64,000 nucleotides of DNA. It comes from Candidatus Acidiferrales bacterium. Lineage in GTDB: Bacteria > Bacteroidota > Ignavibacteria > Kryptoniales > JAKASW01. Each line of letters opens with the position of its first letter. The first letter of the stretch is position 1. Shown here piece after piece: positions 42,708 to 52,493 of this stretch. The translations under genes were made by a program, and so were the position numbers. The notes below the pieces were generated by a model. That model worked only from the letters and a program-made list of their open reading frames with translations, did no database searches and was not told where the DNA came from. The stretch spans positions 62,001 to 126,000 of the forward strand of contig DATJAY010000011.1 in assembly GCA_035515795.1 (NCBI GenBank), read 5' to 3'.

Positions 42708-45700
42708 ATGAATCCAGCCGAATTAGCTACCCTCATTGAAGATCGGTACCGACGATACCTTAAGACAACATTCTATTTCCGCGATCCGATTTTTAGGAAA
42801 TCATTTGAAGATGCGCTCAAAAACGAAGGAAGCCTGAGCAAGGGGCCTTACCTCGAAGCAACACCTATATTCAAGAAAGGCAAAAGTTCGCGAGATTTAT
42901 TCAAAGAACTACTTGGAACATTGCCCGATGAAGGATTTCTTAAGGCGACAGACAAGGAACTGTACACTCATCAAGAAGAAGCCATTCGCCGGGTTTTGCA
43001 GTGTCGCAACGTTGTCATTGCCACCGGCACCGGAAGCGGAAAAACGGAGGCGTTCCTATATCCGATTTTGCTTCACCTCTACAGACAGTTTAAGGAAGGT
43101 TCGCTCAATTCTAAAGTCGGGGTTCGCGCTTTGGTTTTGTATCCAATGAACGCGCTTGTAAACGATCAACGCGACCGGCTTGGTTCAAAAGATGATAAGG
43201 CGCGTGGCATATGCAACTTGATGGAACACCACCATTCCCCCTTTAGGTTCACTTATGGGCAGTACACAGGCGATACGCCTGAAGATGAGAATGACTCTTC
43301 TAGAGGCGCAAAAAATAAGATTGTCAACAGGTATGCTGGAGAACTCTTATTGAGAAAAGAAATGCGGCAAACGCCGCCCCATATTCTCTTGACAAATTAT
43401 TCAATGCTTGAATATTTGTTGCTCAGGCCTGACGACAGCGAGCTTTTCGATAACGGCAGAGGTGAGCAATGGACATATTTAGTCTTGGACGAAGCGCATC
43501 AGTACCGTGGTTCCAAAGGGATCGAAATGGCCATGCTGGTGCGGAGGCTTAAGCAAAGGTTAAGAGAAGGCGGAAAGGCAGGCGAATTTAGATGCATTGC
43601 TACGAGTGCGACAATTGCAGGTGGCGAGAAGGACCGTGGAAAAGTCGCTGAGTTTGCCTCCGATCTGTTCGGAGAGCCTTTTGAGGATGACGATGTGATC
43701 TTCGGGGAAACCGAACCATTGCCAGTTGAAGGTACGATAGACATACCGACAGATGCCTACGCCGTGTTGAAAGAATCTCTCCCTGGAACCAATTCGACCA
43801 ATCCAAGTCTTGCACATTTGGTAAATCAATTCGGAATCCCGACACAATCCAACGAACGTGTCGACAGTGTCATAGGAAAGCTATTGCAAAGAGACAAGCG
43901 TACACTGAACTTGAGAAATAGAATAACTGCTTCTCCTGTACCAGTAAGCGACTTATCACGTGAACTCTTTGATGAGTTACCGTTCGACAGACAAATAACA
44001 TCGCTTGTCGATTTAGTTGATCTGTGCTTAAACGGTGTAGACGAAAAGACGAATTCACCATTGATGTCAGCGCGATATCATCTTTTTCTTCGGTCCTTGG
44101 AGGGGGCAACGATAGCGTATCAGCCATCGAAAATGGTTTTGCTGAATCGGCAATCAGACTCGGGTGAATTTAAGTTGTTCGAAGTCGCACTTTGTCGGGA
44201 ATGTGGTCAACATTATTTTGTTGGTAAAAACATTGGAGGCAAACTGGTCGAAGCGGTAAGAGATCCAGGGCGCGATGATTTTGGCGCAGAATATTACCTT
44301 CCTATTGAAGGGGACACTTTCGAAATCGGAAATTCAGATGAGGAAGACAACGGCTCGAATTTTCTTCTCCTTGACCTTTGTTTAAGATGCTCTTCGATCT
44401 CGCCCGTGAATAATGGCACACCGAAACTCCAATGCGGACATTCGGAAACAATTCGAGTAGTCAAGGTGGAAACCCCTCCGGCGACAAAGGATGAAGATAA
44501 AGCGCCGAAGTGCATCGTTTGCGGGTACAGCGGGGCTGATCCTGTTAGGGAAGTCCTTTACGGAACCGATGGACCGCATGCAGTCATAGCTACGACCCTA
44601 CATCAGAACTTACCTCGTGATAGAAAGAAAGTCCTCGCCTTTGCAGACGGAAGGCAAGAGGCAGCTTTTTTCGCGTGGTATCTTGAACAATCGTATCTTG
44701 ACATAAGAAACAGGAACCTCATTTATAAAGCAGTCACGAAGGCAGCACCACATGATGGAGATGGGTTATCACTTCGTGATGTTGCCAAAGATCTGCGCGA
44801 TGTTTTTAAAGAATCAAAGGCTTTTGATGCATCCCGAAGTGAGCGGGACCTCCTAAGAGAATCTTGGATCGCACTCTATCGTGAATTCTTAACAGATGAA
44901 CCGAGAATATCTCTGGAAGGTGTGGGATTAGTCCGATGGATGATTGCATGGCCCAAAGATTTTGAAGTTCCCAAAATTCTCTTTCAACCACCTTGGTCAT
45001 TAACTCAAGAGAAAGCAATAAACCTTCTCACTTTGCTCTTCGGTTACATGCGTCGAGAGCGTTGCGTTGAAGTGCAAACAGACAACTCGGTTTCCATTTC
45101 TTGGCCCGACCTATCGTTGCAGGTACCTCAGAAATCAACACAGCTTGTCAAAGCTCGCAGTGCAAAGTATATCAATAGCTGGAAAGGCAAAACTACCGCA
45201 CGTGCTGGATTGTTGAAAAGGATACTCAACACTTCTGTTTCAAAAGAACAAATTGAGTCCCATGTAGATGACACACTAACACAAATCTGGGAATCTGTCA
45301 GAATCTGGAACGATGAACATTCTTCCAACGAACGCTTTTGGATTCGTGTTGGTGATGCAGAAAGGTTGAACCCCGACTGGTGGCGAGTTTCCCCGCTCAG
45401 AGATTCAGAATCTGTTTTTCAATGCGATACCTGTGGACGCATATCAACTATCTCTGTGCGGAGCGTTTGTCCTCGACATAAATGTCCTGGTACGCTTCAG
45501 GAAATAAGAATTGAAGAGACAGACTTACTAAGAAATCATTATCGAGTGCTATACCAAGAAGAATTACCCGCTAGACTAGTGGTAGAAGAACACACCGCAC
45601 AGATAGATAAAGAGAAAGCGCGCGAGTTCCAAAACGATTTCAAGAAAAACAAAATAGATGTTCTAAGTTGCTCCACGACCTTTGAAGTCGGTGTTGATTT

Positions 45701-47399
45701 GGGCGACCTCGATGTTATTTTCTTACGGAATGTTCCACCTGAGGCGTTCAACTATGCACAACGCGTTGGAAGAGCCGGTAGGAGGCAAGGTTATCCAGGA
45801 ATAGCCATAACATACTCGCGGAGGTCACCGCACGATCTCTATCACTTCAACGAACCACTGAAGATGATAAGAGGCATAACAAAAGCCCCTTCTCTCAGTT
45901 TGCGGAACGAGAAGATTATCCTTCGACACATCACGGCTATTGCACTTTCCAAGTACTTCCGGGCGAATCAAAGCAGATTTGACTCTGCGCAAACATTTGT
46001 TGGAGATTTTCAGTCGCCGACTGGAGTTTCCGACATCATAAAATTTTCTAAAGCCAACAGAGAAGAATTAGAAAAATCTATGTGGCCTATTGTACCAGAG
46101 GAATTGAAATCGGGAGTCGGATTAGATGATGGCTCATGGGTCGATAAAATTGCCGGAGAGAGATCTCGACTCTTCCTTGCGGAGGCAGAAGTTTGCAGCG
46201 ACTATTGCGAACTGAGAAAATTAAGGCAATCAGCGTTTGACTCAGGGAATGACGAAACGGTTAAATGGGCAGGTGCCCGCGCCAAGACCATCGCTGAGGA
46301 AGACATCATTTCCTTTCTGTCCCGCAAGACTATCATACCCAAATATGGTTTTCCAGTTGATGTCGTGGAACTTGAAACTCAGTCAATCAGAAACCAGAAC
46401 CAGAAATCAGCAGAAACATCACTGCAGCGAGACCTCTCGATTGCAATCGCAGAGTTTGCACCCACAAGTAAATTGATTGCAAACAAAAAAGAATGGACAT
46501 CGGCTGGACTAAAAAGAGTTGCAGGAAAAGAATGGGAGCGGCGGAAATATGTGCGATGCGCGGTTCATAATATTTATAAACAATGGGAAATAAATGAGAC
46601 GCCGCCGAGTATTCCCTTTTGCGGTTGCAACCAAATGATCCAGAGTGAATACATTGATCCGATGTTCGGTTTCGTCACAAGTAAAGGAGCGCCTGATGAA
46701 CCGAAAGGGCGACCACAGAAAAGCTTCACTACGCGACCATACTTCGTTGAATTCAATGCAGGCGAACCGGTTGTAACGAAATTCAATGGGATAGAAATAT
46801 CGAAAGCTGTTCCAGCAAAAATGGTAGTTTTGTGTGAGGGCCGACGGGGCCAAGGATTCTATATCTGTACAGCATGCGGTAAAGGAGAGAAACATCTGAC
46901 CAAAAAGTTGATAAAAGAACATTTATCGCCGCTCGGCTTGAAGTGTTCCGGTCAATGGACAGGACAGGTTTCGCTAGGTCACGAGTTTGAAACTGATGTC
47001 GTTCGAGTCAAGTTTTTGCTCCAGCCAGAGGAGACCGATTTAATTTGGTTTGGATATTCGCTGGCGTACGCTCTCGTTGAAGGGATCGCTGACATTTTAG
47101 AAGTTCCCTCATCCGACCTAAACGCGACTGTAGGACATGTTGACGATGTTGGAGCTATTCCTCCGATCATTCTATACGACAACGTTCCGGGAGGTGCTGG
47201 TCTTGTGGCTCGAATAGAAGATAAGACGATGCTAGGAGAAGCACTCAGGACTGCATATGAACGGGTCAGCCAATGTACCTGTGGTGAAAATGAAAGTTGC
47301 TATACCTGCCTGCGAAATTATCGAAATCAATTTGCACACGAACACCTGCGAAGGGGTCCGGTGGCAAAATATCTGGATCAATTGCTTAGCCAATGGTAA
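42708..47399 (+). CDS. DEAH-box helicase with C-terminal DUF1998 domain (1563 aa)
   Basis: Superfamily 2 helicase: Q-like KELYTHQEEAI; Walker A ATGTGSGKTEAF (about 106-117); LVLYPMNALVNDQRDRL; DEAH (about 261-264); SATIA (about 298). A second RecA domain has STTFEVGVDLGDLDVIFL and QRVGRAGRR (about 1018-1026). A zinc ribbon CDTCGR ... CPRHKCPG lies between, and the C-terminal DUF1998 (about 1480-1561) has CTCGENESCYTCLRNYRNQ. DUF1998 helicases occur in DISARM-, Druantia- and MrfA-type systems; this one is shorter than DruE (about 2000 aa). It probably unwinds or translocates on invading DNA. The protein paired with it at 40369 does not match the partners I know. Confidence 0.88.
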   Translation: MNPAELATLIEDRYRRYLKTTFYFRDPIFRKSFEDALKNEGSLSKGPYLEATPIFKKGKSSRDLFKELLGTLPDEGFLKATDKELYTHQEEAIRRVLQCRNVVIATGTGSGKTEAFLYPILLHLYRQFKEGSLNSKVGVRALVLYPMNALVNDQRDRLGSKDDKARGICNLMEHHHSPFRFTYGQYTGDTPEDENDSSRGAKNKIVNRYAGELLLRKEMRQTPPHILLTNYSMLEYLLLRPDDSELFDNGRGEQWTYLVLDEAHQYRGSKGIEMAMLVRRLKQRLREGGKAGEFRCIATSATIAGGEKDRGKVAEFASDLFGEPFEDDDVIFGETEPLPVEGTIDIPTDAYAVLKESLPGTNSTNPSLAHLVNQFGIPTQSNERVDSVIGKLLQRDKRTLNLRNRITASPVPVSDLSRELFDELPFDRQITSLVDLVDLCLNGVDEKTNSPLMSARYHLFLRSLEGATIAYQPSKMVLLNRQSDSGEFKLFEVALCRECGQHYFVGKNIGGKLVEAVRDPGRDDFGAEYYLPIEGDTFEIGNSDEEDNGSNFLLLDLCLRCSSISPVNNGTPKLQCGHSETIRVVKVETPPATKDEDKAPKCIVCGYSGADPVREVLYGTDGPHAVIATTLHQNLPRDRKKVLAFADGRQEAAFFAWYLEQSYLDIRNRNLIYKAVTKAAPHDGDGLSLRDVAKDLRDVFKESKAFDASRSERDLLRESWIALYREFLTDEPRISLEGVGLVRWMIAWPKDFEVPKILFQPPWSLTQEKAINLLTLLFGYMRRERCVEVQTDNSVSISWPDLSLQVPQKSTQLVKARSAKYINSWKGKTTARAGLLKRILNTSVSKEQIESHVDDTLTQIWESVRIWNDEHSSNERFWIRVGDAERLNPDWWRVSPLRDSESVFQCDTCGRISTISVRSVCPRHKCPGTLQEIRIEETDLLRNHYRVLYQEELPARLVVEEHTAQIDKEKAREFQNDFKKNKIDVLSCSTTFEVGVDLGDLDVIFLRNVPPEAFNYAQRVGRAGRRQGYPGIAITYSRRSPHDLYHFNEPLKMIRGITKAPSLSLRNEKIILRHITAIALSKYFRANQSRFDSAQTFVGDFQSPTGVSDIIKFSKANREELEKSMWPIVPEELKSGVGLDDGSWVDKIAGERSRLFLAEAEVCSDYCELRKLRQSAFDSGNDETVKWAGARAKTIAEEDIISFLSRKTIIPKYGFPVDVVELETQSIRNQNQKSAETSLQRDLSIAIAEFAPTSKLIANKKEWTSAGLKRVAGKEWERRKYVRCAVHNIYKQWEINETPPSIPFCGCNQMIQSEYIDPMFGFVTSKGAPDEPKGRPQKSFTTRPYFVEFNAGEPVVTKFNGIEISKAVPAKMVVLCEGRRGQGFYICTACGKGEKHLTKKLIKEHLSPLGLKCSGQWTGQVSLGHEFETDVVRVKFLLQPEETDLIWFGYSLAYALVEGIADILEVPSSDLNATVGHVDDVGAIPPIILYDNVPGGAGLVARIEDKTMLGEALRTAYERVSQCTCGENESCYTCLRNYRNQFAHEHLRRGPVAKYLDQLLSQW

Positions 47400-47639
47400 T
47401 TCTAACTGATTATCGAATATGGATAGTAATGATGATGGGCCATGATCGTGACGGCATACGTAGTTCGCAGAGATAATTCCATTTCCATAATCGTTTTTGT
47501 CAGCAAGCAAACGAGTGGTTTCAGAGTTTGAAGCGCATTCCGATAATCGAGCTTTACACCTTTGTCACGGACAGATTGCGGACATTTGTGCAAAAAGTCG
47601 GCATTCACCATTTGTATAGCGACCATGGTTTCCTTCTTT

Positions 47640-48035
47640 CTATCTTTGGCCTTTTCTCTTTTTCCCTTTACTCATGTTGGGGATCGTTTTGTTCAGCAAA
47701 ACATATACTTGTGTCCCATCATAATCGTCAATATGGCCTTTCCCTGAGAAGTAAACGAGGTCAAAACATAACTTGTAAATCTCAGTATCTTTCAAGTCTT
47801 TGACTTTTGCTCTTAGAAGCTGTTCAATTGAGAATTCAGATTTCTTAATAGGTTGTCGCTTTTGATTGTTGTCAAAGGGATGAAGTGACTGGGTCAGAAA
47901 TTGCTGAACCATTCCCCTCAATATCTCGCCTCGAAGGTCACTGATTTCACTTAAGAGGGTCAGAATAGAATTATCGTTGATCAAACTTATGTCGGTGCGG
48001 AGATAATGGTAACGGTGTTCCTCTGAAAGATACAT
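47640..48035 (-). CDS. hypothetical protein, third gene of the ImmA/IrrE operon
   Basis: 131 residues: LRTDISLINDNSILTLLSEI, then a basic middle, then ELYKLCFDLVYFSGKGH-like (EIYKLCFDLVYFSGKGHID), KGKKRKGQR at the end. Not recognised. It starts 9 bp after the ImmA/IrrE stop codon in the same direction, so it is presumably the partner of that protease. Between its end and the helicase gene (47400-47639) are only shadow frames. Confidence 0.6.
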   Translation of the reverse strand: MYLSEEHRYHYLRTDISLINDNSILTLLSEISDLRGEILRGMVQQFLTQSLHPFDNNQKRQPIKKSEFSIEQLLRAKVKDLKDTEIYKLCFDLVYFSGKGHIDDYDGTQVYVLLNKTIPNMSKGKKRKGQR

Positions 48036-48044
48036 TTTCTTTAT

Positions 48045-48764
48045 TTAAAGAATATCAGCGAAAATTTTTGAGATGTGAACGACGTTCGCCAACCGCATAT
48101 CATCCAGATAACCCAAATCTTTCAACCTATAGATGACGTTCGTTTTATTGACTTGGTATCTGTAAGCAAGATCCTTCACGATTCTTTTGAAGTCTCTACG
48201 GTTCCCTTGTTGCTCATCCAAATAAATATAACCTTTCCGAGTAATGCCCATCTCCTCTTGTATTTTCACAAGTTCGTTGCGGAATGTCGTCGAAGGCATA
48301 AGGAATGAGGATGCGAATCTATTTGCCTGCCATTCAGCCCAATCCTCATCGGTTTGCAATATCTTTTTACCTGTTATCACATCGAAAACCTCGTCGGTAT
48401 CTTCCCACCTGTCCTGTGTATTTTCAAATGCGCATTTTCGATGAAGAACCAAATGGCCGATCTCATGAGCTAATGCGAAATTCAATCTATCAGTACCCAC
48501 AAGCGATTTGTCAATGTAAATTGCAAATGACTTTGGAAGAAATTGTCCAAGAATCTTGCCGCCCAAAGTGGTACACCCGAGATCGCGATTAAAGTCAAAA
48601 GTGATTGGATGAGCCGGAGAAATTGCTTTGAGCCGTTCCACTATGGATATAACTGGCGTTGGCTGTTGTGTAAGCAACACGTTTTCGTCAAAAAGTTTTA
48701 TGAAACTCTGAGATTTTTCTTCTATGTCATCCGCTCTGAGTCGTCTTAGACCGGCAATATTCAT
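48045..48764 (-). CDS. ImmA/IrrE-family metalloprotease
   Basis: The zinc-protease motif HEIGH is at residues 100-104 (FALAHEIGHLVLHRK), followed by EWQANRFASSFLMP, where the Glu is the usual third ligand. ImmA/IrrE proteins cleave XRE-type repressors in response to DNA damage or phage. The ATG overlaps the previous stop (ATGA). No free XRE repressor is encoded in this operon. The only XRE domain nearby is fused to the HsdM methylase encoded divergently 650 bp away, which makes that fusion a possible target. Confidence 0.87.
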   Translation of the reverse strand: MNIAGLRRLRADDIEEKSQSFIKLFDENVLLTQQPTPVISIVERLKAISPAHPITFDFNRDLGCTTLGGKILGQFLPKSFAIYIDKSLVGTDRLNFALAHEIGHLVLHRKCAFENTQDRWEDTDEVFDVITGKKILQTDEDWAEWQANRFASSFLMPSTTFRNELVKIQEEMGITRKGYIYLDEQQGNRRDFKRIVKDLAYRYQVNKTNVIYRLKDLGYLDDMRLANVVHISKIFADIL

Positions 48765-49333
48765 TTCTCTCCGTTATCAGATTTATCCTGAATTACTTGA
48801 GGAAGGACAACATTCTGGTCGGGTTTCGTTTCAGAATCCACGGCTTGCATAATTTTGCCTGGTGTGCCTGCAATTTCTTCGTAGTGTTCTTGTATTTTGT
48901 CCTGCAAGTTCGGGCCGAGGTTGTGACTAGAGTTAAGATGATTGTAAGCGTCGAACGATTTGAATCCTGCGTTCAATGCGCTCCTGGCATCAGCACTCAG
49001 ATATAAGGCTCTTGTTCTGAATAGGTCCCAGTACGAGTCCTTTACTTTCTTAATTTCTTCTTGGTTGTCAGACCCAACCGAACGAATCATATCAAGGCTT
49101 ATCGCATAAGCTTCTTGGTGCGCTTTTAGTCTTTCATCAAGGCAAGCCAGCTTAAATTTATCCTCACGTTCTCTGCGAAATAGTTCCGCTTCAAACTTTT
49201 GTCTAAATTCTTGAAGCTTAGTGTCGAACTGATTGCCGATGCTTTTCTCCGTAAGTACTTTGTACCTTATCATCAAGAGAATCAGCAATAGTTGCAGAAC
49301 GGCGATTATCACCTGCCACCAAATCATGACCAT
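48761..49333 (-). CDS. membrane coiled-coil protein
   Basis: One transmembrane helix (IIAVLQLLLILLMIRY) is at the N-terminus. A coiled coil follows (FRQKFEAELFRREREDKFKLA...KVKDSYWDLFR), then a soluble, charged tail. An internal start two codons down (ATG at 49327) is possible. Not recognised as a family. It is the first gene of the trio with ImmA/IrrE and lies only 74 bp from the divergent hsdM gene, so they share a control region. Confidence 0.6.
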   Translation of the reverse strand: MVMIWWQVIIAVLQLLLILLMIRYKVLTEKSIGNQFDTKLQEFRQKFEAELFRREREDKFKLACLDERLKAHQEAYAISLDMIRSVGSDNQEEIKKVKDSYWDLFRTRALYLSADARSALNAGFKSFDAYNHLNSSHNLGPNLQDKIQEHYEEIAGTPGKIMQAVDSETKPDQNVVLPQVIQDKSDNGEK

Positions 49334-49362
49334 AGCGCTCCAAGAATTAGAAATTGACTCTT

Positions 49363-49410
49363 CATAACTTGACTTCCTATTTGTTATAGCATAACTTAAT
49401 AATTGTTATG
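49363..49410. promoter_or_regulatory. operator-like array between the divergent operons
   Basis: The 74-bp gap holds four half-sites of one sequence: CATAACTT at 49363 and 49390, GTTATA at 49383, and GTTATG at 49405 overlapping the hsdM start codon. They form a close pair GTTAT-agc-ATAAC (49383-49395). The array suits autoregulation by the XRE domain fused to HsdM, which is an inference. Confidence 0.45.
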
Positions 49411-51252
49411 ACAAAATCCAATCCTTTCAGCAAACAACTACACAAATTACGTGAAAAACTAAATCTGAGCCAAGAACAGCTTGCCTCGCGTCTGAATGTC
49501 TCATTCGCCACCGTAAATCGTTGGGAGACTGGTAAGTCCAAGCCGCAAAAGGCGCAGATGGAAGCCATTCAAAAGCTCTTTGAGGAAGCCGGAACCGGCC
49601 AGATTAGCGCAGAAAGCAACTCAGAAGAAGATACCGGAGCCATTCAAGGAAGGAGGCGGCGAGGTATTTCAAGAAGTGCCGTACTCTCAAATAGGAGTAT
49701 GGAACAAATGCTCTGGGATGCGGCGTGCTCCATCCGAGGAGAAAAGGACGCGCCGAAGTTCAAGGACTACATTATCCCTCTCCTTTTCATCAAGCGTCTT
49801 TCCGATGTCTTTGATGATGAAGTGCAGCGACTCACAGAACGCTTCGGGGAACAGAAAACTGCGCTCGACATTCTTGAACACGATCATTCACTAGTTCGTT
49901 TCTATATCCCACCTGAAGCACGATGGCTCGTTGTCAGCAATCGCGAGCCGTTCAAATGGGCAAAAGGAAAAGAGCCAAAATCCCTCGGTGAACAACTGAC
50001 CACGACCATCCGCGCCATCGTAAAGTACAATCCCTCGCTTGCCGGCGTGATTGATATTGTTGATTACAACGAGACGCGGAATGGCGAACGCGAAATCAGC
50101 GACGGGGCACTGCGAGGCGTTATCGAAACTTTTTCCGATCCACGATACAGACTTGGCTTACATGATGTTGAACCGGATTTTCTCGGGCGCTGCTACGAAT
50201 ATCTCTTGCGGAAATTCGCAGAAGGACAGGGACAAAGTGCTGGCGAGTTCTTCACTCCGACAGAAGTTGGTTTCTTGATTGCAGAGATCATGCGTCCGCG
50301 GCCTGGCGAAGAATGTTACGACTATGCCTGCGGCTCGTGCGGCTTGCTCATCAAACTTCAACTCGTTTGCCGCGAACTTGATCGACTTTCCAAAGTACCG
50401 CTAAAACTTTACGGTCAAGAACTCCAAGCAGATAACTATGCCATCGGCTGCATGAACCGTATTATCCATGACATGGATGCAGAGATACTTCGCGGAGACT
50501 CGATGCGTAATCCGAAGTTTAGAGACAGCGATACTCGGCTGAAAAAGTTTGACATCGTGGTCGCCAATCCAATGTGGAATCAAGGGTTCGATCCGGATGT
50601 TTATGAGAACGATCCATTTGAGCGTTTTGAGGAGCAAGGTGGTATCACGACCAGCAAAGGTGATTGGGCGTGGCTACAGCATACCATGGCATCGTTAAAA
50701 GACAGTGGCCGCGCGGCAGTAGTGCTCGACACGGGCGCAGTGACAAGAGGAAGTGGGAGTAAGAACGAGGACAAAGAACGCAATATTAGAAAATGGTTCG
50801 TAGAGCATGACTTTGTTGATGGTGTGATTCTTTTGCCTGATAACCTTTTCTACAACACAACCGCTGCCGGCATCATTATCGTTTTAAGAAAGAACAAGCC
50901 TAAAAACCGCAAAGGTAAAATTGGTTTGGTCAATGCGAGCCAACAATTTCTAAAAGGGACTCCGAAAAACTATTTGCCCGATGAAGCGATTAAGAAAATA
51001 GCCGATGCGTTCAAGGGAGGCGAGTTGCAGGACGGGTTCGTCAGCACGATCACAAATGAAGAGGCAGCGAAGAATGATTACAATCTTTCGCCGTCGAGGT
51101 ATCTCACGAGCAACGGATATTCCGAAGTCAAAGACTTGATTACTGCCATCGCTCACTATGAAGCCGCTTTGAAGGAGGAGGCAAAGATTGCGATGGACGT
51201 GAATAAGGTCATTGGTCAAATCAAAGCTCTTACAAACCACAACCAAAAATAA
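49408..51252 (+). CDS. hsdM: XRE-HTH/type I methylase fusion (HsdM)
   Basis: The N-terminal XRE helix-turn-helix (about 6-62: [22 protein letters not shown]) is fused to an HsdM body. The HsdM N-terminal helical domain starts near residue 95 ([17 protein letters not shown]); the methylase core has [16 protein letters not shown] and the binding motif [14 protein letters not shown] (about 290-317) and [10 protein letters not shown] (about 386-395) in place of NPPF. It methylates adenine in the sequence chosen by HsdS. The fused HTH is unusual and may let the methylase regulate the operon. It ends in TAATG with hsdS. Confidence 0.88.
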   Translation: MTKSNPFSKQLHKLREKLNLSQEQLASRLNVSFATVNRWETGKSKPQKAQMEAIQKLFEEAGTGQISAESNSEEDTGAIQGRRRRGISRSAVLSNRSMEQMLWDAACSIRGEKDAPKFKDYIIPLLFIKRLSDVFDDEVQRLTERFGEQKTALDILEHDHSLVRFYIPPEARWLVVSNREPFKWAKGKEPKSLGEQLTTTIRAIVKYNPSLAGVIDIVDYNETRNGEREISDGALRGVIETFSDPRYRLGLHDVEPDFLGRCYEYLLRKFAEGQGQSAGEFFTPTEVGFLIAEIMRPRPGEECYDYACGSCGLLIKLQLVCRELDRLSKVPLKLYGQELQADNYAIGCMNRIIHDMDAEILRGDSMRNPKFRDSDTRLKKFDIVVANPMWNQGFDPDVYENDPFERFEEQGGITTSKGDWAWLQHTMASLKDSGRAAVVLDTGAVTRGSGSKNEDKERNIRKWFVEHDFVDGVILLPDNLFYNTTAAGIIIVLRKNKPKNRKGKIGLVNASQQFLKGTPKNYLPDEAIKKIADAFKGGELQDGFVSTITNEEAAKNDYNLSPSRYLTSNGYSEVKDLITAIAHYEAALKEEAKIAMDVNKVIGQIKALTNHNQK

Positions 51253-52493
51253 TGAAGCGCTTTCGTGAACTTTGCAGTTGCATAAATGACCAATGTGATC
51301 CGGCGACCAGCGGAGCGTCTGTTTATATCGGTTTGGAGCATATGGACAGCGGCGCGTTTTTCCTGTCTCGGCAGGGTAAGTCAACTGAAGTTAAGAGCGC
51401 CAAAAGTCGCTTCAAGAAAGGGGACATCCTTTACGGAAAGCTTCGTCCGTATCTCGACAAAGCGGTGATTGCTCCTACCGACGGCATTTGCTCAACTGAT
51501 ATCTTGGTTTTTCGTCCGGCGCAGGATATTTGCGTTGCATATCTGCTTGGTCTTATACATTCGCCGGAATTCTTGAACCATGCGATTCAGACGACGAACG
51601 GTGTCAATCATCCGCGAACATCATGGACAGGATTATCAACCTTTTCTTGGAATGTGCCGCGGGAAGTGGAACAGGAAAAAATCGCAGCGGTGCTTTGGAA
51701 GATTCAACGTGCAATTGATATAGAAGAAAAACTCATTGCCACAGCGCGTGAATTGAAGCATTCCACAATGCATCAGCTGTTCGGACGCGGACTTCACGGC
51801 GAGAAGCTGAAAGAAACGGAAATAGGAATGATTCCGGATAGTTGGGAGGTCGTGCCCTTGGGTAGGCATCTCCTTTTAGCTCAATACGGATTATCAATCC
51901 GTGGCCAACAAGTGGGACGTTATCCTATTCTTCGCATGAATTGCCAACTTGATGGCAAAACAATATTTCGTGATTTGCAATTTGTTGAACTTGATCAAAA
52001 GACGTTTGCCGCATTTCAAGTCAAAGACGGAGATCTGCTTTTCAATCGTACTAACAGCTTCGAGCTTGTCGGCAGGACCTCCATTTTCCGATCTAACCGT
52101 GAAGCCGTCTTTGCATCATATCTTATCCGCCTCACATTGGACCAGTCTGAGTACTATCCAGAATTTGTAAATTTCTATTTCAATCAGCCGTCAGTTCAGG
52201 CCGATCTGAAACGTCTCGCAAGTCGCGGTGTTAGCCAGTCGAACATTAGCGCGAGCAAGTTGAAAGAATATTATATCCCCAAGACATCTTTGGACGAACA
52301 GCGTGAGATTTCAGGAATCCTCCAATCTATTGACAGTAAAATAGAAATTCTCGAGCGCAAGCGTGCCACTTTGCAGGACTTATTCAAGACAATGCTCCAC
52401 AAGTTAATGACTGGAGAAATCCGAGTTGTTGACCTTGATATAGACGTAAGTGAAATCACTGATGGCGCAGACCATGAAACCATTAGAATTTGA
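51252..52493 (+). CDS. hsdS: type I specificity subunit HsdS
   Basis: Two target-recognition domains, each followed by a conserved helix: KGDILYGKLRPYL ... REVEQEKIAAVLWKIQRAI and DGDLLFNRTNSFELVG ... LDEQREISGILQSIDSKI. Each carries the usual 'xGDLL...R' pattern and a coiled-coil dimer arm. It has 413 residues, the normal size. The start codon overlaps the hsdM stop (TAATG). It determines which DNA sequence the complex recognises. The sequence cannot be predicted here. Confidence 0.9.
   Translation: MKRFRELCSCINDQCDPATSGASVYIGLEHMDSGAFFLSRQGKSTEVKSAKSRFKKGDILYGKLRPYLDKAVIAPTDGICSTDILVFRPAQDICVAYLLGLIHSPEFLNHAIQTTNGVNHPRTSWTGLSTFSWNVPREVEQEKIAAVLWKIQRAIDIEEKLIATARELKHSTMHQLFGRGLHGEKLKETEIGMIPDSWEVVPLGRHLLLAQYGLSIRGQQVGRYPILRMNCQLDGKTIFRDLQFVELDQKTFAAFQVKDGDLLFNRTNSFELVGRTSIFRSNREAVFASYLIRLTLDQSEYYPEFVNFYFNQPSVQADLKRLASRGVSQSNISASKLKEYYIPKTSLDEQREISGILQSIDSKIEILERKRATLQDLFKTMLHKLMTGEIRVVDLDIDVSEITDGADHETIRI

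Noticed and set aside
40369-47399. Helicase pair as DISARM or Druantia
   Set aside because: The DISARM methylase and PLD genes and the other Druantia genes are absent, and the helicase is shorter than DruE. Kept only as a comparison.
47402-47626. Minus-strand frame of 74 codons between the helicase gene and the ImmA/IrrE operon
   Set aside because: No ribosome site, ends in low-complexity His/Tyr residues and overlaps no known family. Most likely a shadow.
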